Shown here one piece after another: positions 16,495-24,045 of a stretch of DNA of 64,000 nt. The translations under genes were made by a program, and so were the position numbers. The notes under the pieces are model-generated. The model was not told where the DNA came from and did no database searches. It saw only the letters and a list, made by a program, of their open reading frames with translations. Numbering within the stretch: the first letter of the stretch is position 1; each line of letters begins with the position of its first letter. Source of the DNA: Chloroflexota bacterium (GTDB lineage Bacteria > Chloroflexota > Anaerolineae > Anaerolineales > Villigracilaceae); contig JAEWVF010000076.1 of the NCBI GenBank assembly GCA_023459215.1, forward strand, positions 1-64,000. Reading direction: 5' to 3'.

Positions 16495-18075
16495 TCACTT
16501 CCAGATCTCCTGAAACTGGTGTGGAGTACCACAATACAAACACTCTAGGGTTTTGTTTTCTTTTCGAATAAATTCGGGGGGCACATTTTCCATGTGGGAA
16601 GAATGCGATATACAATTATCGTTTTTACATCCGGTGCCTTCGACGTCATAAATTCGAGGTGGCGATGATAATCTTAGTTTCCGAACAACTCGATTATTAA
16701 TAACAAAATTAACAGTACACTTGGCGATCGTGGCGAGCCGCTTAATTTCAACATCAGATAATTCGGTGATTTCTGGCAAAAATATCAACCCCTTATAGAC
16801 TTCCATATCTTTTTTAGATTCCCCTATTCCCAAAAATCCTTTGTAACGATCAAAACGCATGATCTTCATTGCCTTAAATAAATACTGCCATATATTCTCT
16901 TTGGAAGAGCCTCTGTAAAACCGATCAATTACTATGCCATTTGGCAATGGATTTATACCATCGTGCGTGATTGCCGATTTCGTACCACTAGGGTTTTCCT
17001 CAAGAATAAAATCATCAGAATAACTTTCGCTTATATTTGTCTTTCCACGAAAGTCATCGCCCAGTTTTCCGGAAATTGCGGCCAGTAGAACAATACGTAT
17101 GAACATACCATTAATGGATTGCTTTTCCCATCGATTTAATGGCGTATTATCCAGAAATGCCGGTATTCCAGGATAAGCTTTGTGACGTGGTAATGGATGA
17201 TAAAAAAACGTATCAGGAATAAGCTTATCAATAAACTCTTGCTTAAAGCTTATTTTGGCTCGGAGTTCGTTTTGTCTCTTAAGAATATCTTCACCCATTC
17301 GCTCAAGTTGAGGACGAGTAAAATAAAATCTATTTGCGATGTCCGATTGGTTCAAATACTCGTCAAGTGACTGAAATTCCCTAACGGTAAAACCGTTTTG
17401 TTTCATCTTGTTAACGTATTGTCGTGGCATCTCAAGTTCCGGAGGCGCAATTAAATCAACCTTTACATGATCAAATAGTTGAAGTCCATCTGCCTTAGAA
17501 TGAGTGGTACGGCCGTGAAATAAGTCCCCCACTAAAGCGAGATGAATATTATCAGTAGACCAATTGTTATCTTCAATAAAGGTAAATTCATCCAGCAATT
17601 CTTGTGTGGGATGTTCGTGTATTCCGTCACCGGCATTAATAAAGGCTGGTATAAAGCCTAATTGATTTCTTTCAGCATATTCTTTCCCCTTCTTCTCCAA
17701 CCAACGACATACTCCCTCCAATTTACTTCGAACGATAAATACTCTATTAGAGTAACCAACCAAGGTCATAAACCCATCAGAGTAACTCTCACTCTTGTTG
17801 AACGATGAGCTTTCCGAATTAAACATTGACAGTTTGATACGATGAAATTCTGATGCATTGCGGAATGACTCCCGAGTGCGTGTGCTATCTTCTAAAAACA
17901 CTTCATAAATGCCAAACTCTTTATCATTGATGCGGAATTGATCTAATATTTCCTTGTCCCCAGTCTTCCATGCATTCTTTAATAGTTTAGTCTTTTCAAA
18001 AATATATTTTTTTTGATCTCTAGTGTAATCAGCCGCTTCACAAAACGACTTTTCTTTGAATACATTTGTTTCCAT
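16495..18075 (-). CDS. pyrBI: Aspartate carbamoyltransferase, catalytic-regulatory fusion
   Basis: A 526-aa fusion of the catalytic (PyrB) and regulatory (PyrI) chains of aspartate carbamoyltransferase, which joins carbamoyl phosphate and aspartate in the first committed pyrimidine step. Catalytic landmarks: STRTRESF (64-71), an NKSES segment with the mobile lysine, EHPTQELLD, HGRTTHS, YFTRPQLERM and HPLPRH. The last 90 or so residues are the regulatory chain with LPEITELSDVEIKRL and a zinc site of CKNDNC plus CLYC. Fused PyrBI is known from Thermotoga and some other lineages. The start follows AAGGAGGATTTTCTT; an upstream ATG lies before this site. Its AT-rich context suggests a cargo copy rather than the main chromosomal gene. 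Confidence 0.9.
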   Translation of the reverse strand: METNVFKEKSFCEAADYTRDQKKYIFEKTKLLKNAWKTGDKEILDQFRINDKEFGIYEVFLEDSTRTRESFRNASEFHRIKLSMFNSESSSFNKSESYSDGFMTLVGYSNRVFIVRSKLEGVCRWLEKKGKEYAERNQLGFIPAFINAGDGIHEHPTQELLDEFTFIEDNNWSTDNIHLALVGDLFHGRTTHSKADGLQLFDHVKVDLIAPPELEMPRQYVNKMKQNGFTVREFQSLDEYLNQSDIANRFYFTRPQLERMGEDILKRQNELRAKISFKQEFIDKLIPDTFFYHPLPRHKAYPGIPAFLDNTPLNRWEKQSINGMFIRIVLLAAISGKLGDDFRGKTNISESYSDDFILEENPSGTKSAITHDGINPLPNGIVIDRFYRGSSKENIWQYLFKAMKIMRFDRYKGFLGIGESKKDMEVYKGLIFLPEITELSDVEIKRLATIAKCTVNFVINNRVVRKLRLSSPPRIYDVEGTGCKNDNCISHSSHMENVPPEFIRKENKTLECLYCGTPHQFQEIWK

Positions 18076-18973
18076 AAGAAAATCCTCCTTGTCATCCAAT
18101 AGGCCTGTTCCTGAATAATCATCTATCCTTAAATCTGCTCAAAATGTCGTTGCGAGCCGGTCTTTGGCGAAGCAATCCCCCTCTTAAAATGGGCAGATAG
18201 CATCGAGAAATGAACACCTTGTAACCGGAGATTGCTTCAGGCGGGAGAGCACCGCATTCGCAATGACATGATTCGATGAGTGATCGAAAATTTATCTATT
18301 CGGGAACAACTCTAATAACTATATGCACCAAGAGACTCAAAATTGACAATCAGCCAAATTACTTAATTCATCGTAGAATAGAAAAATCTATGCAGAGTGA
18401 GCAACTGTTCCGCGCCCATGCGATTGAACAATTCGCTATTCATGGAATAAGTATTCCCAACCATTTGCACCGCGGGGGTCTAAGAACAGTGAAAAATGAT
18501 TTTGGTGCGGTATTTTCCCGGACCGTAATAGAGAATACATGAGTCAACTCGACAATTTTACAAGCCTGCAAAACCTATTATTTCAAAAGACTTCAAAATA
18601 AGCCGAATATTTATCCCCGAAAAGGTCGCGCAAAACTCTAAACCTAACATGAAATGCGCGAATTGATTCAACCTTGTTATTACAAAGGCCAAGACTAACT
18701 ACCATTTATACTTGTTAAAGTTGAAAAGTAGCACTTTTTACGGGCAGAGAATTTGCATTTTCGTGGGTGTATGCGGAATTTAACGGCAGAAAAGGTGTCA
18801 AATACCCACTTGTCTCTCCACTTCCTGACAAGCAGAAAATGATAGTTTTCATCCTTGATCAGTATATATGACCTTTTTAATTACCACATCATTTGGGGTA
18901 CCTTGGCTTAGTGGTGTACAAGCTTTTAGGCGTGATATATCGCCTAGATCATCCTATCTAAGTATTTGTTGTA
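18076..18973. other. 898-base gap, AT-rich, with one REP-like element
   Basis: Apart from the palindromic repeat at 18144-18269 I see nothing codable. A short frame at 18276-18542 has no ribosome site and an improbable composition. Confidence 0.5.
18144..18269. repeat. REP-like inverted repeat (TGTCRTTGCGA ends)
   Basis: ATGTCGTTGCGA on the left and CGCAATGACAT on the right, with inner arms GAAGCAATC and GATTGCTTC. The same TGTCATTGCGA end occurs in the perfect palindrome at 42316-42356, so it is a dispersed family that exists in both the cargo and the chromosome. Confidence 0.7.
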
Positions 18974-19438
18974 CTATATATTTGCTTCACTTAATTGCAA
19001 GGTTCTAAAATATAAAGCCCGTGTAAATTCATCTATATTGTTCATAAATTCATTATCAGTTATGGGTGCTCGGTGTGAAAATAAATATTCTTGTTGTTCT
19101 ATCTCTACCAAATACAAGCCGTCTTTAAAAAGGCAGGGAACAATAGTTTTTCCACTTATATGTACTTGTATAAGAGGCTCCATACATAAAACATCAACAT
19201 CCAAAGGTTGCCCCGTAGTAAAATTTATGGAAGTTACATGAGGTAAAAACCCTGGCAAATTAGCCAGCCTTACCACCTCACGTTTAAAGATATCCAAGGC
19301 TTGGTTAGTTTTCTGAGGATCTAATAATTGAATTCCTCCATTCAACAATTGTTTGACTTCTGCACGTTTATGAATAAATTCATGGTATTCTTCAATAAAG
19401 TCAATGCGTTGTTCAAATTCTATCTTGTGTTCGTCCAT
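18974..19438 (-). CDS. Unrecognised 154-aa protein
   Basis: A 154-aa protein starting MDEHKIEFEQRIDFIEEYHE after GGAGGC. The N-terminal half is helical and charged, the C-terminal half strand-rich (LIQVHISGKTIVPCLFKDGL, YLVEIEQQEYLF). There is no signal peptide, membrane segment or recognisable motif. It is a lone leftward gene between the gap after PyrBI and the ISL3 element, which inserted 157 bases upstream of its start and may have cut off its original promoter region. Function unknown. Confidence 0.55.
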   Translation of the reverse strand: MDEHKIEFEQRIDFIEEYHEFIHKRAEVKQLLNGGIQLLDPQKTNQALDIFKREVVRLANLPGFLPHVTSINFTTGQPLDVDVLCMEPLIQVHISGKTIVPCLFKDGLYLVEIEQQEYLFSHRAPITDNEFMNNIDEFTRALYFRTLQLSEANI

Positions 19439-19587
19439 AATAAGCCTCCATAATAATAAGCTCGTAACAGTTTCTCCTATTGGAGATTAAGTTTTGATGA
19501 TGTTCATTCGTCTTTTGGGAAAACCGAATTCTTAAATACTTGAATCTAATGCATATTATAATCGTAGTTTAGAAAATTCTATTCTAG

Positions 19588-19595
19588 AGAATGTG
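19588..19595. repeat. ISL3 target-site duplication, left
   Basis: AGAATGTG, identical to the 8 bases right of the element at 20954-20961; 8 bp is the duplication length known for ISL3. Confidence 0.93.
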
Positions 19596-19629
19596 GGCTC
19601 ATTGATATTTGCCGTGATACCCGCCATAT

Positions 19630-20193
19630 ATGGGGGTAGAATCGAAGGCAAAAAACGCGAGTGATGCTATGTCCAAAGCCCAAATAACAATTCCATTAGA
19701 TATTCCGGATGTTCGCGTACTGCAAACGAGCCTTGGTGAGCGAGGCGAGTTGATTATCACAGTAGAAAGCACCAAAGGCGGTACTGCCTGTTGCAAATGC
19801 GGTAAATGGATTACAAAGCCACATGGGCGTGATGAGTGGGTGACCATTCGACACTTGCCGGTATTTGGGCGACCGAGTTATTTGCGCTATCGACCCAAGC
19901 GCTATCAATGCCAACATTGTGAAGGGCGACCCACAACAACAGAAGTGCTGGCTTGGCATGAAACGAAAAGTCCACATAGTTTTGCCTGTGATAACCAAAT
20001 ACTGTTGCAGTTGGTGAACTCGACAATAGAAGATGTCAGCCTGAAGGAAAGTCTTTCGTACGCCAGTGTAGAAGGGGTCTTGGAACGGCGCATTGATCGT
20101 CGGGTAGATTGGAGCCAGATAGCAAGCCTGGAAATTCTGGGACTGGATGAAATCGCCCTGAAAAAGGGCATCGGAATTATGTTACCCTGGTGA
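19630..20193 (+). pseudogene. ISL3 transposase, N-terminal part
   Basis: The first 187 codons of an ISL3 transposase: a zinc-ribbon N-terminus (CCKCGKW and CQHCEGRP) that reads DNA ends, then the start of the DDE domain (LEILGLDEIALKKG, holding the first catalytic Asp). The frame ends soon after KKG. Translating one base back restores HRNYVTLVTGRTRAG, so one base is missing near 20170 or the protein needs a -1 shift. The best start may be the ATG at 19669 (MSKAQITIPLD). Confidence 0.85.
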
Positions 20194-20930
20194 CAGGACG
20201 GACAAGAGCAGGAGAGATTGAAATCTTGGCGGTTTTAGCGGGTCATGAAAAAGCTGAGGTAGTGGAGTTTTTACGCTCCATTCCGCCTCGCCTGCTGGCA
20301 ACGGTGGAGACAGTCTGCTGTGACCTGTGGGAAGGCTACACCGAGGCGGTACGCGAAGAAATCCCAACAGCTCGATTAGTAGCCGATCGCTTTCACGTTG
20401 CCAAGCATTATCGTGGCGCGGCAGAACAGGTTCGGAAACAAGAGCAACAGCGTTTGAAGCAGGAATTACCAAAAGCGGAATATCAACAATTGAAAGGCTG
20501 TGTGCATGCCTTTCGGAAAAACGCCAAAGACTTGACCAAAGAAGAGCGCAAAACCCTCAATCTCTTTTTTGCACATTCAGACCTTGCCAAACAAGCCTAT
20601 GCCTTTCGGGAACAACTAACTGCCATCTTTGACATGAACCTGTCCAAGAAGCAAGCCCAGTCCAGCATTCGACGCTGGATCGAGCAGGTTCAAAAGAGTG
20701 GCTTGCAGTGCTTCGAAAAGTTCATCAACCTGTTGGAAACCTGGTGGGAAGAGATTACCAACTATTTTGTCCGCCGTGAAAACAGCGGCTTTGTTGAAGG
20801 CTTCAATAACAAGGTCAAAGTCATCAAACGTCGCTGTTATGGAATCTTCAATCTCAACCACTTGTTCCAACGCATTTTTCTGGATTTACATGGCTACCGC
20901 TTGTTCGCTGCAACCGCCATATATGCCTGA
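20190..20930 (+). pseudogene. ISL3 transposase, C-terminal part
   Basis: 246 codons continuing the DDE transposase: VCCDLWEGYTEAVREEIP with the second Asp, DRFHVAKHY, a helical insertion, and RRENSGFVEGFNNKVKVIK with the final catalytic Glu and the family's typical C-terminus. It has no ribosome site of its own. Together with the preceding part it would make a full-length transposase of about 430 aa; as it stands it is probably inactive, though the intact ends could still be moved in trans. Confidence 0.85.
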
Positions 20931-20953
20931 ATCACGGCAATTATCAGAGAGCC

Positions 20954-20961
20954 AGAATGTG
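20954..20961. repeat. ISL3 target-site duplication, right
   Basis: AGAATGTG, the right copy of the duplication at 19588-19595. Confidence 0.93.
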
Positions 20962-21001
20962 TCAAACTGAAAGTACGATCTTCTGTAATTTCGAGAAACC
21001 T

Positions 21002-21946
21002 ATGACCCAATCCTTCGACCTATTTGACCAATCTGCAGAAGTATCTTCCGCCCTGCAACAAAAACTCCCTATCGTAGCGCTCGAATCAACCGTTATTACC
21101 CATGGATTACCTAGCCCGCAGAACCTGAAATTGGCTCAAGATATGGAAGCAACCGTTCGCGCCACTGGGGCCACACCTGCCACAATAGCGGTGCTGGATG
21201 GTAAGGTCCAGATTGGCCTTAGTTCGCCACAATTGGAACAAATTGCCAACGCAAAGGATGCTATAAAGGTCAGTTTGCGCGACTTTGCTAGCGCGGTTGT
21301 GCAAAGCAGGCCAGGTGGAACTACCGTTGCTGGGACGATGTTTGTAGCCGCGCAAACAGGCATCCGCGTGTTTGCCACGGGGGGCATCGGCGGCGTTCAC
21401 AAAGAAGCCCGCCTAGATATCTCCACTGACCTTTATGCGCTTTCAAGCATTCCAATGATTGTGGTTTGCGCGGGTGCCAAATCGATTTTAGATTTACCAG
21501 CCACATTAGAATACCTTGAGACTGTGGGGGTTCCAGTGATAGGATATGGCACCGATAAATTCCCCGAATTTTTCTCCCCTGGTAAAAATTTACCTGTAAG
21601 TATCACCCTAAATAGCCCCGAAGCGATTGTTCAATTTGCCCGAGGCCATTGGAAATTGGGCTTGAAATCTGCCGTTCTGGTTTGTCAACCCATCCCTGAA
21701 AATAATGCTATTCCTTTGCATGAAATCACAGCCATTCTGGAACAGGTTTCAGATGAAGTAAAAAAAATGCAGACGCAACATAAAATTCGGGGTCAGGAAG
21801 TGACCCCCTATGAATTGAGCCGGGTTAGCCAACTTACTGGTGGCAAATCTCTGCGTGCGAATCTCGATTTGCTATTGAATAACGCCAAACTAGCGGCGCA
21901 GTTGGCCAAAGTTATGAGTAGTTACGAACACCCGGAACAAGTCTAA
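21002..21946 (+). CDS. psuG: Pseudouridine-5'-phosphate glycosidase
   Basis: A 314-aa PsuG enzyme, which splits pseudouridine 5'-phosphate into uracil and ribose 5-phosphate (reversibly). The family signature is complete: VALESTVITHGLPSPQN, PATIAVLDGKVQIGL with the catalytic lysine, FATGGIGGVH, VVCAGAKSILDLPATLEYLE and a C-terminal GGKSLRANLDLLLNNA. Length is typical. The start at 21002 (MTQSFDLFD) is preferred over the ATG at 20957, which overlaps the IS duplication; the ribosome site is weak. The ISL3 element lies just upstream, so the gene may be expressed from an IS-derived promoter. No pseudouridine kinase (PsuK) is adjacent. Confidence 0.93.
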   Translation: MTQSFDLFDQSAEVSSALQQKLPIVALESTVITHGLPSPQNLKLAQDMEATVRATGATPATIAVLDGKVQIGLSSPQLEQIANAKDAIKVSLRDFASAVVQSRPGGTTVAGTMFVAAQTGIRVFATGGIGGVHKEARLDISTDLYALSSIPMIVVCAGAKSILDLPATLEYLETVGVPVIGYGTDKFPEFFSPGKNLPVSITLNSPEAIVQFARGHWKLGLKSAVLVCQPIPENNAIPLHEITAILEQVSDEVKKMQTQHKIRGQEVTPYELSRVSQLTGGKSLRANLDLLLNNAKLAAQLAKVMSSYEHPEQV

Positions 21947-21982
21947 TAAAAGGTGCGGCTGCAGTTTGAGCCGCCCTTTTTA
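21947..21982 (+). terminator. Terminator after psuG
   Basis: AAAAGGtGCGGC/GCCGCcCTTTT with a 10-base loop and a T-run. Confidence 0.85.
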
Positions 21983-22458
21983 TTATTGGCTCACCGGAAA
22001 TCGGCGAATGTATATCTGTGACTGATGATATAATATTTTAATCACTTGGGTTTAGCGCTAAAATAAAACGGTACGATAAAAGTACTGGGGTAAATCGGAA
22101 TTTCCTAAAATATTTAGGTTACGCAATAACTTTATTAGCGATTTCAATTTTCAAGGTTCTTTCAATAATTTAATGTATTGGTCAGAAATTGGGTAAGCAG
22201 AATCGTTGTTACGATGAGTACTGTTAGTGATTAGACAGTTTGGCTTGAATAGAAAATTGTTTTATTATATAGCGATACTGGACAATGGTATTACCCAACT
22301 TTATCGGCTCCAATACATATTTAATAATTCAAACTCCAAAATCAAGCAATTAATAATGCGTTTAGGATAGGTTGGTTTTATCTAAACGCGAAAAACAAAA
22401 TACAGCTCTTTCTATGTGGATTTTAGCCAACTTTTAATCAAGACAAGTTCGAATCAAT
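21983..22458. other. AT-rich gap before the HD gene
   Basis: No gene is supported. It holds a perfect 12-bp palindrome TTTAGCGCTAAA (22051-22062) and an inverted-repeat pair: ATGTATTGG...TTGGGTAA (22173-22196) facing TTACCCAA...CCAATACAT (22291-22318), with arms that continue imperfectly outward. The pair spans about 146 bp and resembles the ends of a small non-coding transposable element or a long hairpin. Confidence 0.4.
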
Positions 22459-24045
22459 ATGGCCAATATGTTAAACAAATTGATTTTAGATGAAAGCCAG
22501 TTATTAAAATGGATCCAATTCTGTTGGATGTTGCAGTCACTTAAAGAACTCACCCGACAGGGTTCAGCTGCGGCTGGTTTTAACAGAGGTGACTCTGATA
22601 CAATTGCTGCCCACACCGGCTCAGTTGGCATAATCTCTTTGTTTCTCGCATTAGAGCTCAAAGCCAATGACAAATTATCTATCAACCCATCTCATGTAGC
22701 CTCAATAGCGTTATTACATGATTTGAACAGCACAATTCTTGGAGATGTTAATTTCGAGGTAAAGGAACGCTATTTTTTGGGTTATCAAGAAGGGGAAAGA
22801 CGGGCATTTCAAGATTTGGTAGAAGGGCTACAAGGTGCGGGAAAGTTAATTAATCTATATGATGAATACAAAACTCAACACACTACTGTTGCTAATATTG
22901 TTCGTTTTGCGAATGGTCTGGATGGCTGGTTAGAAGTAGTGCCACGCGCTTCACTTGCATGGATGGAGCAACACAAAGACTATCGGGATTGGATATACAA
23001 TTATCTCAAAGGGGACAAGAAATATGATGATTCGCTCGCTAAAATGTATTGGCAAGTATGTGATGCCTTATATGAAAACAGTATTCCTCCTAAAAGGCCA
23101 GGAGCACTGAAACAGCATAATATCCCAGAATACATTACAAAAAAACTCGACGGCTTAATTTTAGAAAAAGGACAATTAGCAGAATGGCTTGAGGTGTGTC
23201 AAACGCTTCAAAGATTAAAAAGATTAACCCGGCAGGGTTTCATTACATCAGGCGGATTTAATCGATGGGATACTGACTCAATCGCTGATCATATTGGATT
23301 AGTAGCCTTAATTTCTTTTACACTTGCTGTAGAATTGAAAGAATGTAATCAAGTTGATATTGATCCTTACCATGTTACAGCCTTAGCGTTGGTTCATGAT
23401 CTAGGCGAATCAATCCTCGGAGATGTAAACTCTGAAGGTAAAAAAAGATATTACGAAAATTATAGCGCAAGCGAAAAGAAGGCTTTTTCCGATTTAGTAG
23501 GTAATTTGCTATGTGGTGATCAATTAATTGCTTGGTTCGATGAATTTGAAGCTTGCAGTACCACTGAAGCAAAGATTGTGCGCTTCGCGGATAGTTTAGA
23601 CGCATGGATGCATGTTGTTCCACGTTCTCAACAAACATGGATGCCACAACATATCGAGTATCGCAACCGAACTTTTGAAAAATTAAGAGGAGATAGGCTC
23701 TTCAATGATGCTCTTGGAGAATTATTTTTACGGACTTGTCTTTTGGTTCAAGGCCAACCTATTGGGCCTAAAAGACCTATTCAGAAAGAAGAGAAACTCT
23801 CTCCTTCACCTAACGTTTCTCGGACAACATTAGATAGTATTGCATATCATTTAGAGCGGCTTCAGATACGCCGGCAAGATTTGAAAGCTGCCCTTAAGAA
23901 ACAGGCATTAAATAATAGCGATGATAGTGAAGCTATCAAAAAGCAAGTTGATACGATTCAAGCAGAGCTTGCAAATGCTACACAAACATTAGTTTATCTT
24001 AAAGAAAGATTGTCTAACGAGAGCGAGAAAGAGGACATTTTATGA
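22459..24045 (+). CDS. Tandem HD-domain phosphohydrolase with coiled-coil tail
   Basis: A 528-aa protein with two YfbR-like HD domains (about residues 12-205 and 232-430), a fold that removes phosphates from nucleotides. The second copy has the full metal set: H278, H313-D314 in LVHDLGE, and D378 in VRFADSLD. The first keeps H52 and H87-D88 but reads HDLN instead of HDLGE and N152 in place of the last Asp, so it is probably non-catalytic. The last 90 residues are a predicted coiled coil. Its stop overlaps the start of the PPDK-like gene by 4 bases, so the two are made together, and a shared substrate is likely. The ribosome site is weak. Substrate unknown. Confidence 0.85.
   Translation: MANMLNKLILDESQLLKWIQFCWMLQSLKELTRQGSAAAGFNRGDSDTIAAHTGSVGIISLFLALELKANDKLSINPSHVASIALLHDLNSTILGDVNFEVKERYFLGYQEGERRAFQDLVEGLQGAGKLINLYDEYKTQHTTVANIVRFANGLDGWLEVVPRASLAWMEQHKDYRDWIYNYLKGDKKYDDSLAKMYWQVCDALYENSIPPKRPGALKQHNIPEYITKKLDGLILEKGQLAEWLEVCQTLQRLKRLTRQGFITSGGFNRWDTDSIADHIGLVALISFTLAVELKECNQVDIDPYHVTALALVHDLGESILGDVNSEGKKRYYENYSASEKKAFSDLVGNLLCGDQLIAWFDEFEACSTTEAKIVRFADSLDAWMHVVPRSQQTWMPQHIEYRNRTFEKLRGDRLFNDALGELFLRTCLLVQGQPIGPKRPIQKEEKLSPSPNVSRTTLDSIAYHLERLQIRRQDLKAALKKQALNNSDDSEAIKKQVDTIQAELANATQTLVYLKERLSNESEKEDIL

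Larger units (their letters stand above)
19596..20953. mobile_element. ISL3-family insertion sequence, 1358 bp
   Basis: Imperfect terminal inverted repeats start GGCTC at both ends and run through TGATAwTTGCCGTGAT into a shared CCATATATG block. An exact 8-bp duplication flanks the element, so the ends are certain and the insertion is fairly recent. It carries one transposase gene split by a frameshift. It sits between the leftward gene at 18974 and psuG, 49 bases before the psuG start. Confidence 0.95.

Noticed and set aside
16327..16548. A 73-codon forward frame overlapping the end of PyrBI
   Set aside because: It runs antisense into a certain gene and has no ribosome site or protein-like features.
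18276..18542. An 88-codon forward frame in the gap after PyrBI
   Set aside because: No ribosome site, improbable composition, and it overlaps the end of a REP-like repeat.
20160..20200. Programmed -1 frameshift in the ISL3 transposase
   Set aside because: The run AAAAAGGGC is not a classical slippery heptamer and ISL3 elements normally have one uninterrupted gene, so a one-base deletion is the simpler reading; left open in the findings.
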